NCBI GenBank assembly: GCA_030429625.1
Contig: JAUIFA010000001.1
Coordinates: forward strand, 347,306 to 411,305
Reading direction: 5' to 3'
Source: Alphaproteobacteria bacterium
Lineage (GTDB): Bacteria; Pseudomonadota; Alphaproteobacteria; Rickettsiales; UBA8987
Length of the DNA: 64,000 nucleotides
A program made the translations under genes and the position numbers. The notes beneath the pieces were generated by a model. The model saw nothing but the letters and a program-made list of their open reading frames with translations. It was not told the DNA's origin and made no database searches. Positions within the stretch are counted from its first letter, which is position 1. Each line of letters starts with the position of its first letter. This document shows positions 8,508 to 18,544 of the stretch, piece after piece.

Positions 8508-10460
8508 CTAGCGCTTGGGATCGCCAGAAGATCGTTTTTGTAGCTGTGCCATTCGTTGTAGCAAAATGTCTTTTGGGTCTCTGTCTTGTGGAGAGAGTGA
8601 ATCTCTGACAGGAATGTCTTTTAGCTCAGTCCATTGTTCATTGGGAAGCTTATTTGTTCCGACAGATTGTAATTTATCAAAATAGCGTTTAATGGCGGCG
8701 GCAGTTCCATGTGCGCTGCGATAGGCATGGACTACCTCATGGCGTTCTTCAGCAATATCACCGGCAGCAAAGACACCTTCTTCCGGGCGGTGGTTATTTG
8801 CGACAGCAATGAAGTTCTTATTATACCCCACCGCCAATAAAATAGCGACATCCTCATCGGGTGAGAATTTCATCACATGGGTGATCGGCTTGGTGCTGTA
8901 TTTGGCTTTTTCGGGAAATCTTTCCGCTACTTCGGGATTGGTAACTTCGTATTCTTCTACTTCAATGCCGATAATTTTACCCTCTTTATTGGTGATAATT
9001 CTCTTGGCATTTTTCATCACATGTTCTTCAACCGAGCCCGGGTTGCGCTCATCCGCATATTCTACCATCATTGCTGTTGGGCTGCCATGTTTTTGTTTTA
9101 GGGTGTTGTTAGGGAAATCTACCGGATTTTTACCATCAAGTTTGTAATAAACCGTGATGATTTTTCCATCAAATTTTGTTGGATCCCCGTCCACACAACA
9201 ATCACGAATGGTTTCCCTGATTAGATCATCAGCAGTATACCCTGCCCCGATTATAACAGTAGTTTTCCCACGTCGACTGACAGGGTTAGGAGTTTCTTGT
9301 TCAAAGTCCTGCCATGTGAGGTCTGGATGTTCAGCCTTTTGGGTAAGAAATTTTTGTACCCAATTATTTTTAGCCCTTAGATAATCCATCGCAGGAACGG
9401 TGTTGCTGGCTTCATTCTCTACCCCCATTTGGCGAGGGTTAAAATAAATACCCCGTGCGTCTACCACGGCATCAAACATCTCTCTTAATTCTTGAACGGG
9501 AACAGTACCTGTTTCGTTTTCTGAAAAACTCACACGTGATCCATAATGCACCTGCGCACCCATTTGCTCAAGTTTCTGAGCATATACATCTAGATAGCCT
9601 TTGTTGTATTTATCATGGGGAACGCCATCACGGACTGTGCCGCCAAATTTTTCTCCGGCCTCAAAGATCACTACGTCATGCCCTTGGCTTAGTAGTTTTT
9701 GAGCTAACATCCCGCCCGCAGGACCATAACCCACAATGGCAATGGTTTTGCCGGTTTTGTCTGCTTCGGGAACTGGCTGATAAAACTTGTCAAACCATGT
9801 TTTTTTAGGGTCGGCTGAAAGCTCTTTCATCATGCCAAGTTCTTCCATATAGGCCTCAAAATAGCTAACCAGTACGCCTTCACCGGATTTATTAAGATCA
9901 TTAAACGTACACGATCCGATACAAAGCGCGTTATCGCCACACATACGTCCTGTTGTGCCCATAGGGAACTCTTTAAACCATGATTGATGCGCTTGTTCAA
10001 GTACGGCCAAGTCTATTTTGATCTTCTTTTCATCATGGTCAAAAATAATAGCTCCGGTGGATTCTCTGCTGCCGGCAACCATCTTCATGGCGTAAGTGTC
10101 ACGCCCTATGGGACAGCCGGCTTCCCACCCTGCGCCACAACTCGTTAGGCTACAGGCACAAGAAGAGGCAGCCACAATCATTTCTGCCCAGTTTCTGCGG
10201 ACAAAGATTTCTTTTAAACCATCTTCCAAATTGCCTGATAAGTTAAAGGAATGTTGCAATTCAGCGGTTTGGGCAAACATCTCTGTGACAGGAATAAAAT
10301 GTCCGTTGGAGGCAAAGCCTTCGTCGATAGAAATTTGTTTACGGCTGCTGGTAATTCCTGTCTCGGTGATTCCAGCATGGATTTTGTACAGCCTATCAAA
10401 TTCCTCAGCAGAAATATTGCTTAATGTAAGACGTCTATTTTCAATAGGATGGTCATTCAT
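8508..10460 (-). CDS. gltD: glutamate synthase small subunit-like FAD/NAD(P)-dependent oxidoreductase
   Basis: A 650-residue relative of the GltD subunit, which passes electrons from NADPH to the large subunit. The N-terminal part carries cysteine clusters suited to Fe-S binding (SCACSLTSCGAGWEAGCP near 100 and RMCGDNALCIGSC near 170). FAD- and NAD(P)-binding Rossmann motifs follow (AIVGYGPAGG near 242, VIIGAGYTADD near 403), and a C-terminal FAD motif (FAAGDIAEERHE near 560). It is clearly longer than the usual ~470-490 residues; the surplus lies mainly in the first ~90 residues and the region between the Rossmann folds. It begins nine bases after gltB, so the two subunits are co-expressed. 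Family membership is clear; exact cofactor preference is not. Confidence 0.9.
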   Translation of the reverse strand: MNDHPIENRRLTLSNISAEEFDRLYKIHAGITETGITSSRKQISIDEGFASNGHFIPVTEMFAQTAELQHSFNLSGNLEDGLKEIFVRRNWAEMIVAASSCACSLTSCGAGWEAGCPIGRDTYAMKMVAGSRESTGAIIFDHDEKKIKIDLAVLEQAHQSWFKEFPMGTTGRMCGDNALCIGSCTFNDLNKSGEGVLVSYFEAYMEELGMMKELSADPKKTWFDKFYQPVPEADKTGKTIAIVGYGPAGGMLAQKLLSQGHDVVIFEAGEKFGGTVRDGVPHDKYNKGYLDVYAQKLEQMGAQVHYGSRVSFSENETGTVPVQELREMFDAVVDARGIYFNPRQMGVENEASNTVPAMDYLRAKNNWVQKFLTQKAEHPDLTWQDFEQETPNPVSRRGKTTVIIGAGYTADDLIRETIRDCCVDGDPTKFDGKIITVYYKLDGKNPVDFPNNTLKQKHGSPTAMMVEYADERNPGSVEEHVMKNAKRIITNKEGKIIGIEVEEYEVTNPEVAERFPEKAKYSTKPITHVMKFSPDEDVAILLAVGYNKNFIAVANNHRPEEGVFAAGDIAEERHEVVHAYRSAHGTAAAIKRYFDKLQSVGTNKLPNEQWTELKDIPVRDSLSPQDRDPKDILLQRMAQLQKRSSGDPKR

Positions 10461-10469
10461 AATAGTTAT

Positions 10470-13400
10470 CTACCTTGTGTTTCCAGCTGACAGAGAGAAT
10501 CCTTCTGCCCTGTCGTTCATTATGGCTTCCACCAGAGGAGACATTTTTTGTCCATCAAAGGCTTGCAGAATTTTTTGGTAATATTCTGCCGTGATATTTT
10601 TTGACAGACCTTTGGGCACCACAAAGACAAAATTCTCTAATTCTTGATCCAAGTTAGCCAAAATATCTTCAACCTTTTTATTTTTTTCACCCGTTACAGG
10701 GTTTTTTGTATGATGTAAGAAACGTCCGAGCATTTCTCCCACAGCATCTCCCAACTCGCTTAAAATTTGGCTTTGTGGGAATGAGCTATAAAAATCTGTA
10801 ATTCTGTGTGTTTCAAAATCACCTTTTTGGGTGAATTTGCCCTCAGGGTCATAAATAGCAACCACACCACCACTCATCCCCTTAGCAAAATTATCCCCCG
10901 GAGGAGACATACAGATCACTGAACCGCGTGTCATATATTCGCAGCCATAAGCCCCCATTCCCATCACAACTCCTTCGGCACCGGAATTGCGGACAAAAGC
11001 CTTTTCACCAACAACGCCATCAGCATAAACTCGCCCGCCAGTAGCAGCAAAGGCAAGCTTATTGCCCGCGATTGCGTTTTGTGAAGGGTTATAATTAGCG
11101 GTAAAATCACGGTCTTTAACCAAAGAAATCACCCCATGCGACATGGCTTTGCCGACATAATCGTTAGCGTTGCCTTCATGGTGAATTGTCAGCCCATAAT
11201 TTAAAACCCCAAAGCTGTTACCTGCATCTCCGCGGGTATGGATGGTGACCGCGTCTAACGGTAAAGGAGTTTTTCCCTGTTCCTTACCAATTTTGCCAGA
11301 CAATTCATAGCTGGGTAGGGTAAAGTTATCATAAAGTAATGTGGTTGAGATTTTAGCTCCGAAAGAGCGATCACAATTTCGGATTACCACTTCAGGAATA
11401 TTAATCCTTTGCCCATTGCGGATAGCTTCTACATCGATTTGTCCAATAAGCATATCGTCTAATGAGCGTGAGGCAGGGGGCTGTAATTCTTTTGGAGCGA
11501 TTTGAATTTCCATGGTTTTCTCAGGTGCTGCTAAGAAACGCGAAAGATCAAAATTCTCTGCACCGCGAATGCCAGCTTTATGTAAATCTTCTGGCGAACG
11601 CACAGTTGCAACTTCACCAATCGCGCCGATAGCCTCTTGTTTATTTTTAAAGCCCAACTCTCGCAATGTTTCAAGATGAAGTTTCTCAAAATAGATTAAT
11701 TCCCGTTCACCAGTGCGGTCTGGGCGGTCATATTTATCACCGTCGGTGGTTAAAAATACCGGGCAGCCAGTATTACAAAGCGCCGCAAGTTTACAGCCAC
11801 CGATTTTAATCAGAGCATCGGTACCGATTTCGTATTTATCTGCGCCGGTCAAAGTGGCCATTGCCGCATCGCGTGGGGTAGTGATGCCACCACTTTGTAC
11901 AATCGTTGTCCTATCCCTTAACCCCTGAGTAATTAAAGTTTGATGAACCTCACGCACACCTTGACTGACAGGCATGCCAACATGGTGGATACTTTCTGTT
12001 GAGGCGGCGCCTGTTCCTCCGGTTGCTCCGGCAACGGTGATAAAATTCGCTCCGGCTTTTACTACCCCAGAAGCAATGGTGCCAATACCTTCAGAAGCGA
12101 CTAGTTTAACACCAATTTTTTTACCTGATGATGCAAGATCTTTGATTAATTGTTCTAAATCTTCTATGGAATACATATCATGGTGCTGTGGCGGGCTGAC
12201 CAAATCCACATCTGGGAGACTGCGCCGGTTGCGGGCAATTTGAGGGGTTACTTTATTAGTTGTCGACTTATCGCTATTGCCTGTCAATTGTCCACCTTCG
12301 CCAGGTTTTGCCCCTTGGGCAATTTTAATTTCCAACATGTCGGCTTCGGCAACATAACGTACTTCAACGCCAAAGCGGCCTGAAGCAACTTGGCGTACTT
12401 TTGAACGACCTGATTCATGTTCGCCGCCTTTATCGCGCATGGGTCTTTCGCCACCTTCGCCGGAGTTTGAAGAGCCGCCTAAATTATTTGCCACCCGTGC
12501 TAAGGCTTTATGTGGCCTATATTGTATAGCACCGTCACTCATTCCTGCTACTCTGAAATCGGCTAACCCTTCTGCAATTGATGTGCCAAAATCTTCTTTG
12601 GCAACCGCTGCTCCTTTTGGCGAGAGTTCAAGCAGATGAGTAAATGTGTTGGGTCTTTGAGCCTTTAATGTATCTTGATTTTCATAATACGTAGCCACGT
12701 CAGTTGGAACGGTATGTAAGGCCAGTTCTGCGGCATTATATTTATAGCCTTCATCCTCCCGACGGGGAGCAAAAAAGTCCGGAACCTTATTGTTTTCAAT
12801 ACCCCATTGAATAATCTGGTGCATATGCTTGGGGAAGCTGGCAATAAATTCGTTGTTATCTTCGCGTGCGGCTGGTTCTTTACTGAGATAGGCTCTCAGT
12901 CGGCGAGAGGCAATATCGTCCTCCTCATTATGAGAATGCTCAATTTTGCGATAATCTGTAATACTGTCCGCATCTCGGGCACGCGACTCACCGCTTTGAC
13001 GCGCATTATACGTTCCGTATCTGGGCAGGCTTTCGGTGGTGATTGTCATCAATCTAGAGGTTAGCTGTTGCACATCGTACCAGAAATCATCTTTCTTAAG
13101 TTCTGAGTTGGAGAGTTGCGGAAAATGTTCTGCAAGAGTTTCGGGGTGATGCTGCAACAGCATATTGGCATGGACAGAGACCATGTTCTGTGCAATTTCA
13201 CGTAGACCGTGACCGCCCCATTTGGAATCGATACCACCAAAATATTGGCCAAACTCGCCTTGCATAGAAACACCACGGGCTTCAAACTGCTTTCCGTCAA
13301 TATAAGAATTTACATCGGCGATCCCCATTTTTGCCATGATCTTTAGCATATTATCGTCATGCGCCTTAGCAAAATTAAGACGTTGTTCTTCCTGATCTTT

Positions 13401-15470
13401 ACCGGTACGTTCTGCCTCTTTAGTAATGGCATCATAAGCCAGATAAGGATTGACCGCGCTAGCACCCATCCCTAGTAAAACCGCTTGTCTGTGAGAGCTG
13501 ATAACCTGAGACGTATCGGCAATGATTGAAGTATCCATACGGACGCCGGCTTCTTTCAAAGCATGGTTGACCGCAGCAATGGCCAATGTGGCGTCGATTC
13601 GGGCATGTAACAGGTCAATATTTCTGTCCGTGATAATGAGGATGCCATTGCCTTCTTTGGCTGCTGCGACCGCGTCTTGACCAAGTTTCTGCAACGCTGC
13701 ACGTAAGCCCTCTTCACCAAGACGAGGGTCAAACGTCATGTCCAGTGTTTTGGTGGGTATTGCCGACTGTTCTTCGATGGCTTGCAATTTTCCAGGTCTT
13801 AAAAGAGGGGAGTCGAGTTCAATAAATTTTGCATTTTCATGTTTGGCGGCATGTTGCCCAAGATACACATGCAGATTCATCGATTCACCTTCACGCACGG
13901 AATCAAGAGGGGGATTACTCACCTGAGCAAAACGCTGAGCAAAATAATCAGACATTTGCCGTGGCAGAACAGACAAAGAGGCCATCGGTATTTGTGGACC
14001 CATCGACGAAACAGGGCTCTTGCCGGTATTTTGCATTGGTTTTAAAATATTATCAACGTCGTCGCTTCTCCAACCGCTGGCGAGTTGAAAATCCAACATA
14101 TCAGGGAATGCTTTGCTTTGTGTTGGTGTGTATCCCAAATCCGGGACAGTCACTTTGCGCGCCGCAATTTTTGCCTTGAAGTCTTCTTGCGAGGCGAGAT
14201 GAGCAATCACCTCATCCCCCTGTAAAATCTTATGTTCTTGCAGGTCTACCATAAAGACACCGCCGGCGGGTATATTAAATTTACGCTCAACATTTTTTGG
14301 TGGCACATTCACCGTACCAAATTCTGAAGAAAAGATGATCTGCCCGTCTTTGGTCAACACCGCGCCAGCCGGACGCAAACCAAAGCTGTCCGTATGACCC
14401 ACCACGTAACGCCCATCGGTGAGAATCAGCATCTGTGGCCCGTCCATCTGATCGTTCTTCAAGGCACGGTCGGTAAAATAGGCTTTGGTATTTTCATCCA
14501 TGTTACCGTCATTACGGAAAGCAGGGCGAGAAGTCGACATAACCGCATCGGGCAAAGACATGCCTTGTTGCAGGCGGGATTGTAAAATCAAATCCATGCG
14601 CGCCGAATCAGAATATTGCGGGTCGATGTAATATTCCTCGCCACGTACCTCTCTGCGCTCTTGCTGCCATTTTCCGGTATTGCCCTTGATGGTGTTGATC
14701 TCGCCATTATGCGCCATATTGCGGAAGGGTTGCGCCGATTTCCATTGCGAAGTGGTGTTGGTAGAAAAGCGGTTATGCACCAACACAAACGACGATTCAT
14801 ACTCCGGATCGGACAAATCTTTATAAAAAGGCACGAGTTGGTCTGAACGAAACAGTCCTTTATACACAATGGTTTCTGAACTCATTGAGGCAATATAGAA
14901 CTCTTTCTTCAGGGCATCACTGCCTTTGGCGACGTCTTGTTCTAAGCGCATTAATACGTCTCTAACAAAGCCTTCAAACGCAGCTGCTTCCACATCTTGC
15001 GGGCGGTTGAAGACAACTTGTTCAAATTGCGGCATGGACGATTTGGCCAGTGGACTGATGACCGACTCATCAACCGGCACTTTACGAAATGCGACCTCAT
15101 CACGGGACACACCGTTTGCTTCCAAAACACGATAGAGCATCTGTTTGGCTTCTTCATAAGCCTCTGGGTTTTGGGGCATAAACAGTTGACCCACGGCCAG
15201 CTCACCTTTTTCAAAGCGCAGATTACCCCGATTGATTGTTTCGTCTTTTGCCAAAACTTTATACGGAATCTGGCTCATAAATCCGGCACCATCACCGGTA
15301 GAAAGATCGGCCGCCACCGCCCCGCGATGGATAACATTGCCTAGAATTTCCTGCCCTTTTCGTACGATGTCATTCGTCGCCTCGCCGGTCTGCCAGTTGG
15401 CCACATAGCCAAGCCCACAGGCGGAATGTTCTTCATGCTCATTAGCAAGATAAGGGCTGGGTTTAATCAT
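10470..15470 (-). CDS. gltB: glutamate synthase large subunit
   Basis: A 1666-residue enzyme making two glutamates from glutamine and 2-oxoglutarate. The class II amidotransferase Cys appears as SACGLGY at residue 18, so a short propeptide would be removed to free it. The central and FMN domains carry SNSGEGGE and KPGEGGQL (near 1055) and PPQHHDMYSIEDL. The 3Fe-4S cluster cysteines are CKLAALCNTGC (near 1223), with one residue fewer between the last two than in E. coli. The C-terminal GXGXG-type beta-helix domain begins near 1390. It is about 150 residues longer than typical GltB. It forms an operon with gltD and faces the Amt-chemoreceptor gene, which fits a nitrogen-assimilation locus. Confidence 0.96.
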   Translation of the reverse strand: MIKPSPYLANEHEEHSACGLGYVANWQTGEATNDIVRKGQEILGNVIHRGAVAADLSTGDGAGFMSQIPYKVLAKDETINRGNLRFEKGELAVGQLFMPQNPEAYEEAKQMLYRVLEANGVSRDEVAFRKVPVDESVISPLAKSSMPQFEQVVFNRPQDVEAAAFEGFVRDVLMRLEQDVAKGSDALKKEFYIASMSSETIVYKGLFRSDQLVPFYKDLSDPEYESSFVLVHNRFSTNTTSQWKSAQPFRNMAHNGEINTIKGNTGKWQQERREVRGEEYYIDPQYSDSARMDLILQSRLQQGMSLPDAVMSTSRPAFRNDGNMDENTKAYFTDRALKNDQMDGPQMLILTDGRYVVGHTDSFGLRPAGAVLTKDGQIIFSSEFGTVNVPPKNVERKFNIPAGGVFMVDLQEHKILQGDEVIAHLASQEDFKAKIAARKVTVPDLGYTPTQSKAFPDMLDFQLASGWRSDDVDNILKPMQNTGKSPVSSMGPQIPMASLSVLPRQMSDYFAQRFAQVSNPPLDSVREGESMNLHVYLGQHAAKHENAKFIELDSPLLRPGKLQAIEEQSAIPTKTLDMTFDPRLGEEGLRAALQKLGQDAVAAAKEGNGILIITDRNIDLLHARIDATLAIAAVNHALKEAGVRMDTSIIADTSQVISSHRQAVLLGMGASAVNPYLAYDAITKEAERTGKDQEEQRLNFAKAHDDNMLKIMAKMGIADVNSYIDGKQFEARGVSMQGEFGQYFGGIDSKWGGHGLREIAQNMVSVHANMLLQHHPETLAEHFPQLSNSELKKDDFWYDVQQLTSRLMTITTESLPRYGTYNARQSGESRARDADSITDYRKIEHSHNEEDDIASRRLRAYLSKEPAAREDNNEFIASFPKHMHQIIQWGIENNKVPDFFAPRREDEGYKYNAAELALHTVPTDVATYYENQDTLKAQRPNTFTHLLELSPKGAAVAKEDFGTSIAEGLADFRVAGMSDGAIQYRPHKALARVANNLGGSSNSGEGGERPMRDKGGEHESGRSKVRQVASGRFGVEVRYVAEADMLEIKIAQGAKPGEGGQLTGNSDKSTTNKVTPQIARNRRSLPDVDLVSPPQHHDMYSIEDLEQLIKDLASSGKKIGVKLVASEGIGTIASGVVKAGANFITVAGATGGTGAASTESIHHVGMPVSQGVREVHQTLITQGLRDRTTIVQSGGITTPRDAAMATLTGADKYEIGTDALIKIGGCKLAALCNTGCPVFLTTDGDKYDRPDRTGERELIYFEKLHLETLRELGFKNKQEAIGAIGEVATVRSPEDLHKAGIRGAENFDLSRFLAAPEKTMEIQIAPKELQPPASRSLDDMLIGQIDVEAIRNGQRINIPEVVIRNCDRSFGAKISTTLLYDNFTLPSYELSGKIGKEQGKTPLPLDAVTIHTRGDAGNSFGVLNYGLTIHHEGNANDYVGKAMSHGVISLVKDRDFTANYNPSQNAIAGNKLAFAATGGRVYADGVVGEKAFVRNSGAEGVVMGMGAYGCEYMTRGSVICMSPPGDNFAKGMSGGVVAIYDPEGKFTQKGDFETHRITDFYSSFPQSQILSELGDAVGEMLGRFLHHTKNPVTGEKNKKVEDILANLDQELENFVFVVPKGLSKNITAEYYQKILQAFDGQKMSPLVEAIMNDRAEGFSLSAGNTR

Positions 15471-15703
15471 TTCTTGGTTTCACTATCAAAAGCCACAATT
15501 ACACAATGGTGTACTATAATAGCTATACAGTTAAATAAAGGTTAACGACATGGATTTTTATAAATATTTCTTAATCTATTATTTGTCATTCTTCTTCATC
15601 TCAATTTCAACAATATAGAATATCTATTTCTATGCTTATGGTTTGAGAAATAATCAAATAAAAAAATGGATTACTCTTCCCAAAGTTTTATTTTCATATC
15701 CTA

Positions 15704-15949
15704 TTACCAAAAATGTTTCTTTGCAAAAGCATGGCCTGAGCCATGTTTAAGGTAAGTTTCAAATGTTTCTGCTTTTACCTTATCTTCAAAAGCAACATAC
15801 ACAACACATTTCCAGGGTTTGTGTTTGTTAGTATGGATAGATTTGCCACTATTATGCTCTTCTAGCCTTGCAGGAACTCCTTTTTCTGTGAAGCCAACAT
15901 AACGCTTTGATGGATCATCTAGACTTTCTAATAAATAAACATAATACAT
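15704..15949 (-). CDS. GIY-YIG domain protein (UPF0213-like)
   Basis: An 81-residue single-domain protein. The GIY-YIG nuclease core is visible: YVYLLES at the start, RYVGFT about 11 residues later, an Arg in VPARLEEHNSG, and a Glu in AETFETYLKHGSG. Members of this small family are often encoded near tRNA genes and short repeats in alphaproteobacteria, as here. Cellular function is unknown; some relatives cut DNA. Downstream of gltB by 233 bases on the other side of an AT-rich gap, so it is probably a separate unit. Confidence 0.85.
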   Translation of the reverse strand: MYYVYLLESLDDPSKRYVGFTEKGVPARLEEHNSGKSIHTNKHKPWKCVVYVAFEDKVKAETFETYLKHGSGHAFAKKHFW

Positions 15950-15962
15950 GTTAAACCTATTA

Positions 15963-16055
15963 GCCCTGCTTCGCTAAAGCTACGCAGGGCACTCCTATTC
16001 GCATCAAGCCTTCTTGCGTTGTAAGCCAACCCTGCGAAGCCTTGGCGAAGTAGGG
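15963..16055. repeat. paired palindromic repeat (two GC-rich hairpins)
   Basis: Two hairpins lie between the GIY-YIG gene and tRNA-Ser. GCCCTGC (15963-15969) pairs with GCAGGGC (15984-15990), with an inner GCT/AGC pair. CCCTGC (16030-16035) pairs with GTAGGG (16050-16055), with an inner GCC-TT-GGC. Both share the CCCTGC...TTCGC/GCGAA vocabulary, as expected of a dispersed palindromic element in inverted arrangement. Confidence 0.65.
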
Positions 16056-16145
16056 TGGCGGAGAGAGCGGGATTCGAACCCGCGTTAGTATTGCTACTAA
16101 ACACGCTTTCCAAGCGTGCGCCTTCAGCCACTCGGCCACCTCTCC
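16056..16145 (-). tRNA. tRNA-Ser (GGA)
   Basis: The 90-base transcript folds as a class II tRNA. Its acceptor stem GGAGAGG pairs with TCTCTCC; the anticodon stem-loop holds GGA, a long variable arm follows, and the T-arm is GCGGG-TTCGAAT-CCCGC. The discriminator is G, and a CCA end is encoded (16056-16058). Confidence 0.97.
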
Positions 16146-16217
16146 AATTCTAAACGCAGCGCAAGACTGCTATGTTGCGTGGGCGCATGCGCTTCAACGA
16201 CCCACTCTATAACACCC

Positions 16218-16348
16218 GTCATCCTGTGGAATTTCGTAGAAATTAGCACAGGATCCCTTTCCATGGATCACCCTATAATTAAAATTCGGGTGATGACGAA
16301 AGCGGATGGATTCTGCGCTGTCGCTGCGCGCCCCACAGAATGACAAAT
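16218..16348 (+). repeat. dispersed palindromic element, copy A
   Basis: Its left 38 bases (16218-16255) match the reverse complement of 42483-42520 at 37 of 38 positions, and its right end (about 16306-16348) matches 42432-42473. Each end is itself a hairpin-forming palindrome (TCCTGTG...CACAGGA; ATTCTG...CAGAAT). This copy carries about 50 extra bases in the middle containing a third dyad, ATCACCC (16267-16273) with GGGTGAT (16288-16294). It lies between glyS and tRNA-Ser. Confidence 0.8.
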
Positions 16349-16400
16349 TAATGCGCGCAGACAATAGCAGCGCCGCGCAAAAGTGCAAGCAAGTTTTATC

Positions 16401-18533
16401 CTAACCTTCAATCAGTGAGAAATCGGCAATTTGATGCAAAAGCTCACCCATTTGAGATAGGATTTTCAGGCGGTTTTTGCGCACATTGGCATCTTCAGCA
16501 TTGACCGTCACTTCTTCAAAGAAAGTATCCACCGGCGTGCGCAGCTTGGCCACTTCCGTCATTGCCTCACCATAACGATGGTTTTTGACGGCCTCATGCA
16601 CACGTGGTTTAAGCTCGTGCAGCGCATTGTAGAGAGCAATTTCACCCTCATTTTCCAGCAAACCTTTTGAAGGGCTTCCGGCATAGCTGCAATTGTCCTT
16701 CTTTTCTTCAATGCGTACAATATTTGCCGCACGTTTATAGGCTGCCAACAGATTAGCACCATCTTCAGAACCAAGTAATTTGTCCAGCGCAGCCACCCTT
16801 TGCACCGCACGCAGAAGATCGTCTTCCCCATCGTTGGCCAACACGGCAGAAATCAAATCGTGACGGACATTTTCCCCTTTGAGTAGGGCTTTGAGTCTTT
16901 CTTCAAAGAAGGTCATTAGCTCATCCACAACCTCAGATGGGTTGGAGGCTCTGTAGATATTTTTTGCCTTACCAAGCAAGCCTTTTTTGTTGTCTTCCTC
17001 AGTCGGTTTAAACAAAGATTTTGGGTAATGTTTTAGCGCCTGTTCAAAAATAATACGCAGATGCATGGGCAGTTTATTTTCCAGCAAAATACGGATGATG
17101 CCCAAGGCAGCACGGCGCAGGGCGAATGGATCTTTTGATCCTGTGGGTTTTTCATCTGCGGCAAACAACCCGCATAATGTATCTATTTTATCGGCCAGTG
17201 CCACGGCGATAGTCACGGGTTCACGCGGTACTTCATCGGTGGGGCCGAGCGGAGAATAGTGATGTTTAATCGCATCACAGACTTGTGGGTCTTCCTTAGC
17301 GGCCTGCGCGTAATATTGCCCCATAATGCCCTGTAATTCCGGGAATTCTCCCACCATTTCAGTGGTGAGATCGGCTTTGGCCAAACGTGCGGCACGTTCC
17401 ACCAATTCAAGATCAGCATGTGGAATCCACATAGCAATAAACTTGGCTAGGGCGGAAATACGTTCCACTTTTTGGGCTACTGTGCCCAATTTGGCGTGGA
17501 ACACCATACGTTCTAAGCCAGCAGAACGCTCGTCGAGGGAAGTCTTATGATCTTGTTCCCAGAAGAAAATCGCATCCGAAAGGCGTGCGCGCAATACCCT
17601 CTCATTACCGGCAACGATCCCAGCTCCGCCATCGTCACTGGTCATGTTGGAAATCACAATAAAATACGGTGTGAGATTACCTTCTTTGTCTTTCAGACAG
17701 AAATATTTCTGGTGGGTGCGGATAGAAGAAATCAGCACTTCTTCCGGCAATTGCATAAATGTATCATCAATTGAGCCGAGTAGGGGTTGCGGATATTCCA
17801 CCAAGCCAGAAACCTCAGCCAGTAGGCCTTCGTCTTCAATTAGTTCCAGACCTTTAGATTCTGCCAGTTTGCGTGATTCATTAAGGATAATCTCAGCGCG
17901 TTTCTGGCTGTCCAACACCACATAATGTTTGTTAAGCTGGTTTTCTAATTCTTCTAGGCTGGTGGCCTTAAAGCTTTGATTGTCCAAAAAACGGTGCCCC
18001 TGAGAATTATCATTTGCCACCAAATGACCAAAGTTAACAGGCAACACATCGCCACCAAACGTGCATAAGATGTTTTTTAGAGGCCGTACCCAGCGGATTT
18101 TGTTAGAACCCCAACGCATGGATTTTGGCCAGCTTACATTGGATAAAATTTCCTCAAGTGCTTTTTTAAGAACGTCTTTGGTGGGCTTACCACGCTGTTC
18201 TGTAACGGCAAAATAGAATGTACCTTTGTCGGTTTCGCGTTGTTCAAGTTGATCAAGCGTTAGGCCAGCCGAACGCAAGAAGCCATCGATGGCTTGCTGT
18301 GGTGCGTCGACCCGTGGCCCACGTTTTTCTTCCACTACGTCTTCCTGAGTGATGCTTAATCCATCAACCGAAACCACCATCCTTCGCGGTGTGACATGGC
18401 CGGTGATCTTCATAAAATAAAGATTCTCGGCCTTTAGTCGGTTCTCAATATCATGACATAATGTGTCGATCATTCCACGCTGCATGCGGGCAGGGATTTC
18501 TTCACTAAATAATTCTAATAACAGTTCGGCCAT
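16401..18533 (-). CDS. glyS: glycine--tRNA ligase beta subunit
   Basis: This 710-residue beta subunit of the bacterial alpha2beta2 glycyl-tRNA synthetase starts with the family signature LLLELFSEEIPARMQRG. It contains the HD-like region and the C-terminal anticodon-binding DALR-type domain that contact tRNA-Gly. Length is normal. It is the third gene of a glyQ-panD-glyS operon and begins 11 bases after panD, so subunit balance would depend on reading through the inserted decarboxylase gene. Confidence 0.96.
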   Translation of the reverse strand: MAELLLELFSEEIPARMQRGMIDTLCHDIENRLKAENLYFMKITGHVTPRRMVVSVDGLSITQEDVVEEKRGPRVDAPQQAIDGFLRSAGLTLDQLEQRETDKGTFYFAVTEQRGKPTKDVLKKALEEILSNVSWPKSMRWGSNKIRWVRPLKNILCTFGGDVLPVNFGHLVANDNSQGHRFLDNQSFKATSLEELENQLNKHYVVLDSQKRAEIILNESRKLAESKGLELIEDEGLLAEVSGLVEYPQPLLGSIDDTFMQLPEEVLISSIRTHQKYFCLKDKEGNLTPYFIVISNMTSDDGGAGIVAGNERVLRARLSDAIFFWEQDHKTSLDERSAGLERMVFHAKLGTVAQKVERISALAKFIAMWIPHADLELVERAARLAKADLTTEMVGEFPELQGIMGQYYAQAAKEDPQVCDAIKHHYSPLGPTDEVPREPVTIAVALADKIDTLCGLFAADEKPTGSKDPFALRRAALGIIRILLENKLPMHLRIIFEQALKHYPKSLFKPTEEDNKKGLLGKAKNIYRASNPSEVVDELMTFFEERLKALLKGENVRHDLISAVLANDGEDDLLRAVQRVAALDKLLGSEDGANLLAAYKRAANIVRIEEKKDNCSYAGSPSKGLLENEGEIALYNALHELKPRVHEAVKNHRYGEAMTEVAKLRTPVDTFFEEVTVNAEDANVRKNRLKILSQMGELLHQIADFSLIEG

Positions 18534-18544
18534 GATATGTTCTT

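Noticed and set aside
15928-16131. 67-codon minus-strand frame over tRNA-Ser
   Set aside because: It is formed by the tRNA gene and the palindromic repeat, which explain the sequence.
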